Shown: positions 29,439 through 39,340, counted from the first letter of the stretch. The stretch: 64,000 bases of DNA from Niallia nealsonii (GCF_002835805.1 NZ_PISE01000013.1:1-64000); one strand, 5' to 3'. Translations and numbers: made by a program. Notes: generated by a model not told the origin, from the letters alone.

Positions 29439-30713
29439 ATGCAGATTAATATACCTAGAGGTACGCAGGATATACTTCCAGGCGAGGTAGAAAAATGGCA
29501 GTATATTGAGAAGAAACTAAAAGAAATTTGTGATAAATTTCAATACAATGAAATTCGCACACCGATTTTTGAACATACAGACCTTTTTTTAAGAAGTGTT
29601 GGAGATACAACTGATATTGTAACAAAAGAAATGTATACATTTGAAGATAGAGGAAATAGAAGTCTTACCCTAAGACCTGAAGGTACAGCATCTGTTGTAC
29701 GTTCTTTTGTCGAAAATAAAATGCACGGTTATGCATCTCAGCCGATTAAACTATATTATTTAGGGCCAATGTTCCGCTATGAACGCCCACAAGCAGGAAG
29801 GTTTCGCCAATTCGTTCAATTTGGAGTAGAAGCAATCGGAAGTAATGATCCGGCAATTGATGCAGAAGTGATTGCGTTAGCATACACTGCCTACAAAAGC
29901 TTTGGACTATCTAAATTAAAAGTAGTCATAAACAGTCTTGGAGATACTGAAAGCCGTGTAGCGCATCGGGAAGCATTAATGGCACATTTTGCGCCAAACA
30001 TTGGTGAATTCTGCCATGATTGTCAAAATCGTTTAGAGAAAAACCCAATGAGAATTTTAGATTGCAAAAAAGATCGGGAGCATCCATTAATGAAAACAGC
30101 TCCATCGATTTTAGAGTATTTAAATGAGGAATCAAGCCGATATTTTGAGAAAGTAAAAACATATTTAGCGGCACTAAATATTCCATTTGAAGTCGATTCT
30201 AATCTGGTTCGAGGTTTGGATTATTATAAACATACTGCTTTTGAAATTATGAGCGAAGCAGAAGGATTTGGCGCTATCACTACATTATGCGGCGGCGGCA
30301 GATACAATGGCTTAACTGAAGAATTAGGCGGTCCCGAGGCTCCTGGTATAGGATTTGCGATGAGCATCGAAAGACTTCTTTCTGCATTAAAAGTGGAAAA
30401 TATTGAATTGCCTATCGAAAAAACAATTGATTGCTATTTAGTATCATTGGGAGATGCAGCAAAAGATTATACGGTTGGTCTACTGCATACATTAAGACAG
30501 GCTGGATTATCAGCGGAAAGAGATTATTTAGACCGCAAAATTAAAGGCCAGTTTAAAGCAGCAGATCGTCTCCATGCTAAATATGTAGCGGTACTCGGGG
30601 AAGATGAATTAAAAAATAATAAAATTAATGTAAAATCATTAGAAACTGGCGAACAGAAGGAAGTAGAATTATCTGAACTTGTAGCTGTTTTAAAAGATTT
30701 TACAGCCTATTAA
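29439..30713 (+). CDS. hisS: Histidyl-tRNA synthetase
   Basis: Class II synthetase charging tRNA-His. The 424-residue protein has motif 1 region [12 protein letters not shown], motif 2 ([23 protein letters not shown]), the histidine-binding motifs [15 protein letters not shown] and GGGRYNGL, motif 3 ([13 protein letters not shown]), and a C-terminal anticodon-binding domain (about 330-424). AGGAGG precedes the ATG. Its leader T-box appears to read an Asp codon. Confidence 0.97.
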   Translation: MQINIPRGTQDILPGEVEKWQYIEKKLKEICDKFQYNEIRTPIFEHTDLFLRSVGDTTDIVTKEMYTFEDRGNRSLTLRPEGTASVVRSFVENKMHGYASQPIKLYYLGPMFRYERPQAGRFRQFVQFGVEAIGSNDPAIDAEVIALAYTAYKSFGLSKLKVVINSLGDTESRVAHREALMAHFAPNIGEFCHDCQNRLEKNPMRILDCKKDREHPLMKTAPSILEYLNEESSRYFEKVKTYLAALNIPFEVDSNLVRGLDYYKHTAFEIMSEAEGFGAITTLCGGGRYNGLTEELGGPEAPGIGFAMSIERLLSALKVENIELPIEKTIDCYLVSLGDAAKDYTVGLLHTLRQAGLSAERDYLDRKIKGQFKAADRLHAKYVAVLGEDELKNNKINVKSLETGEQKEVELSELVAVLKDFTAY

Positions 30714-30805
30714 ACAAAGGAACAAAGAGATAGATATATTTTTGACTCGGTTCACTTATGTAAATGGGAGAAAATAATAGATATCATACTAGGAGGATAT
30801 ACAGC

Positions 30806-32575
30806 ATGTTTGGTAGAACTTATTTTTGCGGTGAAGTAACAGAAGCCGCTATTGGAGAAAAAGTTGTCTTAAAAGGTTGGGTGCAAAGAAGACGTGATCT
30901 TGGAGGGTTAATATTCATTGATTTAAGAGACCGTACTGGAATTATACAAATTGTTTTTAGTCCAGAAGCAAATAAAGAAGCATTAGCTATTGCTGAAAAG
31001 GTCCGCAATGAATATGTTCTTGATATTCAAGGGAAAGTAGTAGCACGGCAAGAAGGCACTGTTAATGATAATTTAAAAACAGGAAAAGTAGAAATAATTG
31101 TCGATGAAATTACCATTTTAAATGAATCGAAAACACCTCCTTTTACAATCGAGGATAAAACAGAAGTAGCAGAAGACGTACGCTTAAAATATCGCTATTT
31201 GGATTTAAGAAGACCAGTTATGTTCGAAACATTTAAAATGCGTCATCAAGTAACAAAAGTGATGAGAGACTTTTTAGATGCTGAAGGGTTTTTAGATATT
31301 GAAACACCTATTCTAACAAAAAGCACTCCTGAGGGAGCTAGAGATTATTTAGTGCCAAGCCGTGTTCATGAAGGAGAATTTTATGCACTGCCACAGTCGC
31401 CGCAAATTTTTAAGCAATTATTAATGGTAAGTGGAGTGGAGCGCTATTATCAAATTGCGCGCTGTTTCCGTGATGAAGATTTACGTGCAGATCGCCAACC
31501 AGAATTTACTCAACTTGATATTGAAACAAGTTTTATGAGCCAAGAAGATATTATGGGTATGATGGAACAGATGATGGAAAAAATCATGAAAGAAGTAAAA
31601 GGCATTGAAATTTCTTTGCCAATTGCTAGAATGCCATATGATGAAGCAATGTCACGATATGGTTCAGATAAACCAGATACTCGTTTTGATATGGAACTTG
31701 TAAATCTTTCTGAAATAGTAAAAGACTCAGGCTTTAAAGTTTTTGCGCAAGCTGTAGAAACTGGCGGACAAGTAAAAGCGATTAATGTGAAACAGGGAAG
31801 CGATAAATATTCACGTAAAGACATTGATGCATTAACTGAATTTGTTAAGGTATATGGAGCAAAAGGTTTAGCATGGCTGAAAGCAGAAGAAGATGGACTT
31901 AAAGGACCTATTGCGAAATTTATTTCTGAAGAAGAACAAAAAGGTTTGGAATCCGCTCTTGCGATTGAAAGTGGAGATTTATTGCTATTTGTTGCTGACA
32001 AAACAAATGTTGTGGCAGATGCTTTAGGGGCGCTTCGTTTAAAACTTGCAAAAGAATTAGGGTTAATTGATGAAACAAAATTCAACTTCTTATGGGTAAC
32101 AGACTGGCCGTTATTTGAGTTTGATGAAGGAGAAGGCCGTTTCTATGCTGCGCATCATCCATTCACTATGCCGCAAAGAGCAGATTTAGAGTTACTGGAT
32201 ACAAATCCTAAACAAGTAAAAGCTCAAGCATATGATATTGTGTTAAATGGATATGAACTAGGCGGAGGCTCACTGCGTATCTTTGAAAAAGATGTCCAAG
32301 AGAAAATGTTTGAAAAGCTAGGTTTTACTAAAGAGGAAGCATATGAACAGTTTGGTTTCCTTTTAGATGCATTTGAATATGGAACTCCTCCGCATGGTGG
32401 AATTGCACTTGGCTTAGACCGACTAATCATGCTTCTTTCTGGAAGAACAAATCTTCGTGATACAATAGCATTCCCGAAAACAGCAAGTGCAAGCTGTCTG
32501 TTAACAAATGCTCCGAGCGAAGTTAGCGAAACTCAGTTAAATGATTTGCATCTTGCTTTGAATGTAAGCAAATAA
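30806..32575 (+). CDS. aspS: Aspartyl-tRNA synthetase
   Basis: Class II synthetase charging tRNA-Asp. The 589-residue protein (B. subtilis 592) has the OB-fold anticodon domain ([25 protein letters not shown]), motif 2 ([26 protein letters not shown]), the bacterial insertion (GAD) domain about 290-420, and motif 3 ([15 protein letters not shown]). ATG at 30806 follows AGGAGG; an in-frame ATG at 30764 does not. Co-transcribed with hisS. Confidence 0.97.
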   Translation: MFGRTYFCGEVTEAAIGEKVVLKGWVQRRRDLGGLIFIDLRDRTGIIQIVFSPEANKEALAIAEKVRNEYVLDIQGKVVARQEGTVNDNLKTGKVEIIVDEITILNESKTPPFTIEDKTEVAEDVRLKYRYLDLRRPVMFETFKMRHQVTKVMRDFLDAEGFLDIETPILTKSTPEGARDYLVPSRVHEGEFYALPQSPQIFKQLLMVSGVERYYQIARCFRDEDLRADRQPEFTQLDIETSFMSQEDIMGMMEQMMEKIMKEVKGIEISLPIARMPYDEAMSRYGSDKPDTRFDMELVNLSEIVKDSGFKVFAQAVETGGQVKAINVKQGSDKYSRKDIDALTEFVKVYGAKGLAWLKAEEDGLKGPIAKFISEEEQKGLESALAIESGDLLLFVADKTNVVADALGALRLKLAKELGLIDETKFNFLWVTDWPLFEFDEGEGRFYAAHHPFTMPQRADLELLDTNPKQVKAQAYDIVLNGYELGGGSLRIFEKDVQEKMFEKLGFTKEEAYEQFGFLLDAFEYGTPPHGGIALGLDRLIMLLSGRTNLRDTIAFPKTASASCLLTNAPSEVSETQLNDLHLALNVSK

Positions 32576-32603
32576 AGAAATAAATATAATTGTATTGGAA
32601 CAA

Positions 32604-32642
32604 AAAAGCAGTTTATTGAATGTCTCAATAAACTGCTTTTAT
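32604..32642. terminator. Strong bidirectional terminator after aspS
   Basis: A 16-bp perfect stem (32604-32619 with 32625-32640) around loop ATGTC. Its right arm touches the stop codon of the convergent sensor kinase gene. Confidence 0.92.
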
Positions 32643-33886
32643 TTATTTATTAAAGGGAAAATAATTGAAAACGTTGTCCCTTTATCTAGAGTGCTTGAAA
32701 TATGAATTTTTCCTTGGAGACTACTAATAATTTGCATGGCGGCCATCATTCCTAATCCGGTGCCTTCTCGCCCCTTTGTTGTGAAATAAGGTTCTCCAAT
32801 TCTTGCAAGCTGTTCTTTTGTCATGCCTGTTCCTGTATCAGAGATGGTCAAATGAAGATGGTTGTTTTCTGACGCTGTTTCAATAGTTAAAGTACCACTG
32901 TTTGACATGGCCTCAATACAGTTTTTGCAAATATTTAATAAACATTGCTGCAATAGCTGTGACTCCCCTTTTATAAAAAAAGGTTTAACGGCAGTATCAA
33001 TGATAATGCTGCTCATATTGGCAAGAGGTGTAATTATATCAATCGTTTTACAAAGTTCATCCTTTATATTAAGAATTTCAATATTTTCAGGCGATGGTTT
33101 AGCGAATGTTAAATAGTTGCGAATAATGGTATCTGCACGATTGATTTCATTAATGGATATTTGCAGGAAATCTTTTCGTTTTGTTTCCTCTAAATCCGCA
33201 TTTTCCATCAATTGCAGAAATCCTTTTACAACTGCTAATGGATTGCGGACTTCGTGAGAAATAGAAGAAGCAAGATGACTGACCATTTCCATTTTTTCTG
33301 TTTTAATAATTTTTTGGCTAATATGGATGCTTTCATGGAATGTTTCATAAATATAAACAATGCATGGGCAAGATATTGCTGTAATGGCTAAATAATAAAA
33401 AATAATCAATAGTTCAAAATGAGCAGAAAAAATAGTAAGACCGAAAATAACAAAAATACTAGAATTTAATAATGTCAATAACGTAACCGTTAACATGCGT
33501 TTTCTTTTTGTGAAATTATTGAATTTTTTTATAAAAGGCAGTATTGAAATAAGGGTGACACAAACAGTGAGTATCGTTCCAATTGTACCAATTCCGCCAA
33601 AACATAAACGATAAAGCACTGTAACGACTATTAAAAGCAGCCCATTTTTTAGTCCGCCATATAAAAAACCCATAACGAGTGCGATTAATCGCAAATCAAA
33701 TATAAACCCGTTTGTTAAAGTGAGGGGAAAAGTAATGCAGCTGATAATGGCCATGGAAAAAGAAAAAAGTTTCAAAAGGTTTATATGAGAATCATTATTA
33801 CATTTTAATACAATAATCAAAGGAATAAACAAAATAAAAACAATCAAAACTAATACATTTAACAATAATTCTTGTATGCCAAACAT
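32639..33886 (-). CDS. KinB-like membrane sensor histidine kinase (orphan)
   Basis: The 415-residue kinase has about six N-terminal membrane helices including a 5TMR-LYT-like block (FDLRLIALVMGFLYGGLKNGLL), then HisKA with phosphoacceptor His211 (HEVRNPLAVVKGF), an N-box (LLNICKNCIEAM), and G boxes DTGTGM and GREGTGLGM. The layout and H-box region resemble B. subtilis KinB, which feeds the Spo0 phosphorelay. No response regulator is adjacent, in keeping with a phosphorelay kinase. It has no counterpart at this spot in B. subtilis. AGGAGG precedes the ATG. Confidence 0.82.
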   Translation of the reverse strand: MFGIQELLLNVLVLIVFILFIPLIIVLKCNNDSHINLLKLFSFSMAIISCITFPLTLTNGFIFDLRLIALVMGFLYGGLKNGLLLIVVTVLYRLCFGGIGTIGTILTVCVTLISILPFIKKFNNFTKRKRMLTVTLLTLLNSSIFVIFGLTIFSAHFELLIIFYYLAITAISCPCIVYIYETFHESIHISQKIIKTEKMEMVSHLASSISHEVRNPLAVVKGFLQLMENADLEETKRKDFLQISINEINRADTIIRNYLTFAKPSPENIEILNIKDELCKTIDIITPLANMSSIIIDTAVKPFFIKGESQLLQQCLLNICKNCIEAMSNSGTLTIETASENNHLHLTISDTGTGMTKEQLARIGEPYFTTKGREGTGLGMMAAMQIISSLQGKIHISSTLDKGTTFSIIFPLINK

Positions 33887-34184
33887 AATGAATAGTTCCT
33901 CCTAAGATAGCCACTAACCAATACAATATACGATAATTTCAAAAATGAAAATAAAAATTTTAATAAAAGGCTAAGTTATCTTCTATAGCTAGTTCCTTTC
34001 TGCAAATTATGTTATATTACAAAATGGAGTAATTGTGCTTGAAAAGTAAAGGAAATAAGTTTACATAGCGTTATTAATTAGGAATACTAATAATGATTGA
34101 TTAAAAAGATTGCAAAATGATCATCTAAATAGTAGCTAGATTATTCCACTACTTGTGAATAAAAAAGATGGAGTTGAAATATAT

Positions 34185-34955
34185 ATGTTGCATCAATTTT
34201 CTAGAAATGAATTGGCTATTGGAAAAGAAGGATTAAATACATTAAAAAACAGTACGGTAGCTGTTTTAGGTATAGGTGGCGTTGGCTCGTTTGCTGCAGA
34301 AGCGCTTGCTAGATCTGGTGTAGGGAAATTGATTTTAATTGATAAAGATGATGTGGATATAACCAATGTAAACCGTCAAGTTATCGCATTATTATCAACA
34401 GTTGGTCGTCCTAAAGTAGAAATCATGGCTGAAAGAATTGCAGATATCAATCCAGAATGTGAAGTAATTGCATTAAAAATGTTTTATACGGAAGAAACAT
34501 ACGAAGAAATTTTTGACTATGGTTTGGATTATGTAGTAGATGCATCGGATACAATCAGCTATAAAATTCATTTAATGAAAGAATGCTTAACTAGAAATAT
34601 TCCGATTATTTCTAGTATGGGTGCAGCTAATAAAATGGATCCAACACGTTTCCAAATTGCTGATATCAGCAAAACACATACAGATCCTATTGCAAAGGTG
34701 ATTCGCACAAGACTTCGCAAAGAAGGAATCCGTAAAGGAATTACGGTTGTATTTTCTGATGAAAGTCCGATTGTCATAAGAGAAGATGTTGTAAAAGTAG
34801 TCGGAAAAGAAGATGCACCAATCCGCAAAGCAAAAATGCCTCCTTCTTCTAATGCATTTGTTCCTTCTGTAGCAGGTTTAATCATGGCAAGCCATGTTGT
34901 GAAGGAGCTATTAGGGGATATTAAAATTGTGCGTGTAAAAGATGAAAAAAAATAA
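34185..34955 (+). CDS. tcdA: tRNA threonylcarbamoyladenosine dehydratase TcdA (YrvM)
   Basis: TcdA cyclises t6A-37 in ANN-decoding tRNAs using ATP. The 256-residue E1-like protein has the nucleotide-binding motif LGIGGVGSFAAEALARSG, the LIDKDDVDITNVNRQ block, the DTISYK region, and a C-terminal PSSNAFVPSVAGLIMA segment. It lacks the CXXC zinc site of ubiquitin-type E1 enzymes, as is usual for the group. ATG at 34185 fits homologues (MLHQFSRNELAIGKEGL); the ribosome site is weak. Confidence 0.93.
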   Translation: MLHQFSRNELAIGKEGLNTLKNSTVAVLGIGGVGSFAAEALARSGVGKLILIDKDDVDITNVNRQVIALLSTVGRPKVEIMAERIADINPECEVIALKMFYTEETYEEIFDYGLDYVVDASDTISYKIHLMKECLTRNIPIISSMGAANKMDPTRFQIADISKTHTDPIAKVIRTRLRKEGIRKGITVVFSDESPIVIREDVVKVVGKEDAPIRKAKMPPSSNAFVPSVAGLIMASHVVKELLGDIKIVRVKDEKK

Positions 34956-34994
34956 AAAGGAAAAAAGGCTGGGACATAAGTATTCCAGTTGAAG

Positions 34995-35043
34995 AAAAAC
35001 CCGAACGATTATACGTAAATTACGTATAATCGTTCGGGTTTTT
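34995..35043. terminator. Very strong hairpin after tcdA
   Basis: A 24-bp perfect stem (34995-35018 with 35020-35043, one central base) starting AAAAACCCGAACG and ending CGTTCGGGTTTTT. The flanking A and T runs make it a bidirectional terminator candidate. Confidence 0.85.
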
Positions 35044-35047
35044 AAGT

Positions 35048-35205
35048 TTTTAAAAGGGCGATTTCAGTAAAGTTTGTTGTTATTACCCGCAGCCTGAATA
35101 CACTTCGCTTTCCGTGGGGCTCGCGCTGGCCTGCAGGGTCTAAGCTGTCTCGCTAATCCCACAGGAGTCTACGTGTATTCAGGCTGCTCAGTTTTTCCAA
35201 ATAAT
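35048..35205 (+). repeat. Intergenic palindromic repeat, family R2 (copy 3)
   Basis: AAGTTTGTTGTTATTA followed by the core CGCTTTCCGTGGGGC ... TCCCACAGGAGTCTACG, where CAGCCTGAATACACTT and GTGTATTCAGGCTG are inverted. The core matches the copy at 43680-43770. It is GC-rich relative to its surroundings. Confidence 0.78.
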
Positions 35206-35500
35206 TAATTTTTTAAATTTTTTTAAATTTTTTTTAGATAACAACCTTTAAAAACGAAGTGGAATGGAGTGTCTGTAGCACAATGGAACGAATTAGTTTT
35301 TACACTTGACTATATTTAAAAACACAAGTAACCAAGATTGCGAAACCAGCCTTTATTTTAAAGCTAAATTAGAGATTATTCGTCTTTACAGATTATCTAA
35401 TTAGTTGTGTCCCAACCTCTTTTTATTTTTTAATAAAGGGATTTTTAGATTATGAGAGATAAGGCTAAATATAATATTCCTGAAAAAGGAAATTATTCTA

Positions 35501-35553
35501 TTGACGAATATAAATGTATTAGTGTACTGTTTAAGTAGTACACTAATACATTT
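35501..35553 (+). promoter_or_regulatory. Promoter and palindromic operator of the yhcE-I-like cluster
   Basis: AAATGTATTAGTGTAC (35512-35527) and GTACACTAATACATTT (35538-35553) form perfect 16-bp arms around TGTTTAAGTA. A TTGACG hexamer (35501-35506) lies just upstream, so the palindrome covers the expected -10 region. The AGTGTA/TACACT core resembles operators of YtrA-type GntR regulators, and such a regulator is the second gene of the cluster. Autoregulation is inferred. Confidence 0.78.
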
Positions 35554-35571
35554 GGAAATGGAGGTATATAT

Positions 35572-36336
35572 ATGACATCATTTATCGGCTTATTAAAAAA
35601 AGATTTGAAAATTTCTTTGCCCTTTTTTTATAAAACATTAGTTATTATTGCTGTTAGTCTAATCGTTGGTTCTGGTTTTTCAGGCTATTACGGCAAAATA
35701 GATACGTTGACAGTAATTTCGATAGTCTTAGTCATTATTCAAATGCTCTGTTTGCCAACAGCAGTTTTTCAGTCATTAACTATAGAAGGTAAAACACAAT
35801 TATGGCTCCATAACCCTATCAGCAGCTTAAAGCTACTTCTATCAAAAATTGTTGCAAACAGCATTTATCATCTTATCTTGACTCTTTTGACAACAGCTTT
35901 GGCAGGAATCTTATTATTGTTTTCAGACAATATTTCTCCTTTTTTTGATTTTAAAGATTTATTATCCATGGCGGTAGCAATATCATGGGTCGGACTATAT
36001 ATTAGCTTTTGGGTTATCTTTTATTGGGCTGTTTATTATAGTTTGGCAAGCTACCCCCGCATTAAAAGTGTTAGATGGCTTGTGCTGATTATTATATGGG
36101 GCATTTGGAATACAGCAGGAGACCTGATAAATAAGCTAACTTTTATTAAAACATTAAAAAAATTAGGAACAATTCATGTAGGGAATGGGTTTCAAATAGA
36201 AAGTAATTCGGTATCTTTTCAAGCGGGATTTGAAGCAACCGAAATATCTTTATTTACTATAGCTGGATATCTCTGCACGGTGATTATCCTTTTTATCATC
36301 TCTTCCTGGTTGTTGGATAATAAAGTGGAGGTTTAA
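35572..36336 (+). CDS. yhcE: YhcE-like membrane protein of an ABC cluster
   Basis: A 254-residue protein with about six membrane helices (for example LVIIAVSLIVGSGFSGYYG, WVGLYISFWVIFYWAVYYSL), resembling ABC-2 permeases. Together with the next four genes it reproduces the order and sizes of B. subtilis yhcE-yhcF-yhcG-yhcH-yhcI. The substrate is unknown. GGAGGT precedes the ATG and the palindromic operator lies just upstream. Confidence 0.72.
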   Translation: MTSFIGLLKKDLKISLPFFYKTLVIIAVSLIVGSGFSGYYGKIDTLTVISIVLVIIQMLCLPTAVFQSLTIEGKTQLWLHNPISSLKLLLSKIVANSIYHLILTLLTTALAGILLLFSDNISPFFDFKDLLSMAVAISWVGLYISFWVIFYWAVYYSLASYPRIKSVRWLVLIIIWGIWNTAGDLINKLTFIKTLKKLGTIHVGNGFQIESNSVSFQAGFEATEISLFTIAGYLCTVIILFIISSWLLDNKVEV

Positions 36337-36340
36337 TAAA

Positions 36341-36730
36341 ATGGCAGCAGAATTTGAAGCATCAAAACCAATATATATGCAGATTGTCCATAAAATATTG
36401 CTGCAAATTGTTCGACTAGAAAGGACTGCCGGTGAAAAGCTCCCCTCTGTAAGAGAAATGGCTATTACATTAGGAGTAAATCCAAACACTATCCAAAGAA
36501 CATATGGAGAATTGGAGAGGATGCAGATGGTAGAAACAAAAAGAGGGCAAGGGACTTTTATTACAGAAAATCAACTTGTCTTAGAGAAAATGGTCAAAAA
36601 GTTGCAGATGGAGACCATGGAGCTGTTTGTTGGCAATATGCAAGAGCTGGGAATAGAGGAAGAAGAAATGATAGAAAAATTAAACAGTTATTTAAAAAAA
36701 AGAAAGGAGGGAAATGATGATACATTTTGA
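36341..36730 (+). CDS. yhcF: GntR-family (YtrA/YhcF type) regulator
   Basis: The 129-residue protein has an N-terminal winged helix (YMQIVHKILLQIVRLERTAGEKLPSVREMAITLGVNPNTIQRTYGELE, about residues 11-60, ending in the RGQGTFIT wing) and a short helical tail instead of a ligand domain, as in the YtrA subfamily. These usually repress ABC transporter operons that contain them. It starts four bases after yhcE and overlaps yhcG. The operator at 35512-35553 is its probable target. Confidence 0.85.
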   Translation: MAAEFEASKPIYMQIVHKILLQIVRLERTAGEKLPSVREMAITLGVNPNTIQRTYGELERMQMVETKRGQGTFITENQLVLEKMVKKLQMETMELFVGNMQELGIEEEEMIEKLNSYLKKRKEGNDDTF

Positions 36731-37421
36731 AAATGTAACGAAAAAATACGGCAAAGAAACGGCATTAAGCAATATAAATTTAACATTAGAAAAAGGGAAA
36801 ATTTATGGCCTAATTGGTGCAAATGGCAGCGGGAAATCAACTTTTTTAAAGATGATAGCAGGTCTTGTACGTCCTAGCATTGGAAATGTATTTGTGATGA
36901 ATAGACAGTCAAACCGCAAAATAGCAGAAAAAGTTTCTTATTTAACAGAATTAGATCTGTTTTATGAGGGTTTTACGGTAAAGGAAATGATTAATTATTC
37001 GGCTTCGCAATTTTCTGATTTTCAAATAAATAAAGCAGAAGAGCTAATAGAGTTTATGAAACTTGATGGTGCAAAAAAAATAAAAGCCTTATCAAAAGGC
37101 AATAGAGGCCGATTAAAACTTATTCTTAGTTTAAGCAGAGATGTGCCTATATTATTAATGGATGAACCATTTTCTGGATTAGATCCGATGGTGAGGGAAT
37201 CCATTGTCAAGAGCTTATTAACATTTATTGATTTTGAAAAACAAACAGTTATCATTGCAACACATGAAATTGTAGAAATTGAGCCTATTTTAGATGAAGT
37301 CATTGCGATAAATAATGGTCAAATTGTAGCATCGTATAATGTCGATCAATTACGGGAAGAAAAGGGGCAATCTGTTTTAGAATGGATGAAAGAAAACTTA
37401 AATAGTGCATCTGCAAAGTGA
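36717..37421 (+). CDS. yhcG: ABC transporter ATPase (YhcG-like)
   Basis: The 234-residue ATPase has Walker A GANGSGKST, a slightly divergent signature LSKGNRGRLKL, Walker B ILLMDEPFSGLD and the switch His in IATHEI. It lies between the GntR regulator and a second ATPase gene, and probably works with the YhcE-like permease. ATG at 36717 is better spaced from AGGAGG (36705-36710) than ATG at 36714. Its start overlaps the end of yhcF. Confidence 0.83.
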   Translation: MIHFENVTKKYGKETALSNINLTLEKGKIYGLIGANGSGKSTFLKMIAGLVRPSIGNVFVMNRQSNRKIAEKVSYLTELDLFYEGFTVKEMINYSASQFSDFQINKAEELIEFMKLDGAKKIKALSKGNRGRLKLILSLSRDVPILLMDEPFSGLDPMVRESIVKSLLTFIDFEKQTVIIATHEIVEIEPILDEVIAINNGQIVASYNVDQLREEKGQSVLEWMKENLNSASAK

Positions 37422-37435
37422 AAGGAGTGAGTCGA

Positions 37436-38350
37436 ATGAGCTTGATAGAAATAAAAAATGTTTCAAAAGTAATAAAAGGCAAAAAGATAATTGATTCTTT
37501 AAGTTTTAATGTAGAAGAAGGGGAAGTATTTGGTTTTCTTGGACCAAATGGAGCGGGCAAAACCACAACCATTCGAATGATGGTTGGATTAATCGATATT
37601 AGTGAGGGAGATATTTATATATGTGAACAGAGTGTAAAGAAAAACTTTGAGAAAGCAGTCCAGCATATTGGCGCAATTGTTGAAAATCCAGAAATGTATA
37701 AATTTTTAAGCGGCTATCATAATTTGCTTCATTATGCCCGCATGACAAAAGGAATAACAAAGGAAAAGATTATGGAGGTAGTGGAGCTTGTTGGCTTAAC
37801 TGATCGAATCCATGATAAAGTCCGCACCTATTCTTTAGGGATGAGACAGCGTCTAGGACTCGCGCAAAGTTTGCTTCATGATCCAAAAGTGCTGATTTTA
37901 GATGAGCCGACAAATGGATTAGATCCCGCAGGCATTCGAGAGATTCGCGACCATTTGCGGATGCTTGCAAGAAATCGCAATATGGCCGTTATTGTTTCTA
38001 GCCATTTATTATCTGAAATGGAAATGATGTGTGACCGCATTGGGATTATTCAAGGCGGGAAATTGGTCGATGTACAATTAGTAAAAGACTTTGTCGGCAA
38101 CATGGAACAAATGTATGAGATAGAGGTTAATCGGAAAGATGAGGCACTAAAGCTCATTCAGAAATATTTTCCTCAATCAAAAGCGGCTATTAATGATTTA
38201 TATATTGAAGGCACTTTTTCAAAAGAAGACATACCAGCAATAATTCGTAAGTTTGTTGAAAGAGAAATTGATATTTATGGAATAAAAAAAATATCCAAAA
38301 CATTAGAAGACCGTTTCTTAGAAGTAACTAGAGGGGAGGAAGAGGCATGA
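37436..38350 (+). CDS. yhcH: ABC transporter ATPase (YhcH-like, BcrA/drug-export type)
   Basis: The 304-residue ATPase (B. subtilis YhcH 305) has Walker A GPNGAGKTT, signature YSLGMRQRLGLA, Walker B VLILDEPTNGLDPAG, switch SSHLLSEME, and a C-terminal extension (about 220-304) common in bacitracin/lantibiotic-type exporters. ATG at 37436 follows AAAGGAGTGA. The ATGA overlap with the next permease gene suggests the two form one transporter. Confidence 0.85.
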   Translation: MSLIEIKNVSKVIKGKKIIDSLSFNVEEGEVFGFLGPNGAGKTTTIRMMVGLIDISEGDIYICEQSVKKNFEKAVQHIGAIVENPEMYKFLSGYHNLLHYARMTKGITKEKIMEVVELVGLTDRIHDKVRTYSLGMRQRLGLAQSLLHDPKVLILDEPTNGLDPAGIREIRDHLRMLARNRNMAVIVSSHLLSEMEMMCDRIGIIQGGKLVDVQLVKDFVGNMEQMYEIEVNRKDEALKLIQKYFPQSKAAINDLYIEGTFSKEDIPAIIRKFVEREIDIYGIKKISKTLEDRFLEVTRGEEEA

Positions 38351-39300
38351 TTGAGCTTGTCAGAAATGAATGGATGAAAATTTGGAGACGCCCTGCGACC
38401 ATCGTTATGATTGGCATAATCCTATTAGTAGTTGCAGCAATCGGCATATTTACAAAATATCAGGAGAACGGTTTAACGGTTCCTAATAATGAGAACTGGA
38501 AACACGGTCTTGAATTAGAAAATAAAGGATACAAAGAACAACTAAAGGACGAGGCGCTTCCAGAAGAATCAGTTAATTATTATAAGCAGCAAATTGCCTT
38601 AAATGAGTATCGGCTCAAACATGATATTTCCACAAATACTGATTATTCAGTTTGGGATTTTGTATCAGACAGCTCCCAACTTATTTCTCTTGTAGCACTT
38701 TTTACCATTATTATTGCAGCAGGAATTGTTGCAAATGAATTTAACTGGGGAACCGTTAAACTACTCCTTATCAGGCCAATCAGCAGAACGAAAATTTTAT
38801 TATCAAAATATATCATGATTATTGCCTTCGGTTTGCTTTTGTTAGTGGTTTTATTTCTATTTTCCTTTATACTAGGCGCTATCTTATTTGGATTACCAGA
38901 AGAAAGCTATCCATATTTAGCCTATTATAATGGAATAGTAAAAGAGCAAAGCATGATTGTTCATCTTATTGTCTATTATGGATTTAATTCAATAAGTATG
39001 CTGATGCTGTCAACAATGGCATTTATGATTTCAACTGTTTTCCGCAATAGTTCTTTAGCTATTGGCGTAGCGATCTTTTTAATGTTTATGGGGTCAACAG
39101 CAACCATGCTTTTAGCAAGCAGATTTGAATGGGCGAAATATATTTTGTTTGCCAATACAGATTTGCTCCGCTATTTTGATGGAGTTCCAATGGTAAGCGG
39201 TATGACGATAACCTTCTCCATTATTATGCTGATTTTGTATTTTTGTTTATTTCATTTTTTTGCGTTTTTCGTATTTAATAAACGAGATGTTGCTGCTTAA
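38347..39300 (+). CDS. yhcI: ABC-2 type permease (YhcI-like)
   Basis: A 317-residue membrane protein: one N-terminal helix (TIVMIGIILLVVAAIGIF), a large extracytoplasmic loop rich in charged residues (about 40-100), then five helices. The pattern is that of ABC-2 permeases for export of drugs or peptides. It overlaps yhcH by four bases and ends the cluster. The substrate is unknown. Confidence 0.82.
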   Translation: MIELVRNEWMKIWRRPATIVMIGIILLVVAAIGIFTKYQENGLTVPNNENWKHGLELENKGYKEQLKDEALPEESVNYYKQQIALNEYRLKHDISTNTDYSVWDFVSDSSQLISLVALFTIIIAAGIVANEFNWGTVKLLLIRPISRTKILLSKYIMIIAFGLLLLVVLFLFSFILGAILFGLPEESYPYLAYYNGIVKEQSMIVHLIVYYGFNSISMLMLSTMAFMISTVFRNSSLAIGVAIFLMFMGSTATMLLASRFEWAKYILFANTDLLRYFDGVPMVSGMTITFSIIMLILYFCLFHFFAFFVFNKRDVAA

Positions 39301-39307
39301 GATATAG

Positions 39308-39340
39308 ACGGAATAACGATTACAGTTATTCCGTTTTTTA
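39308..39340 (+). terminator. Terminator after the yhcE-I-like cluster
   Basis: ACGGAATAAC (39308-39317) pairs with GTTATTCCGT (39325-39334) around GATTACA, followed by TTTTT. Confidence 0.9.

Larger units (their letters stand above)
34961..35424. repeat. 464-bp composite element with terminal inverted repeats
   Basis: AAAAAAGGCTGGGACATAA (34961-34979) and TTGTGTCCCAACCTCTTTTT (35405-35424) are imperfect inverted ends. Inside are a 49-nt near-perfect hairpin (34995-35043) and a copy of repeat family R2 (about 35050-35200). No open frame of note is present. It directly follows the tcdA stop codon. Confidence 0.75.

Noticed and set aside
33887-34184. Possible 6S RNA gene between aspS and tcdA, as in B. 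subtilis
   Set aside because: I could not find the long central-bubble hairpin or a clear terminator; a covariance search would be needed.
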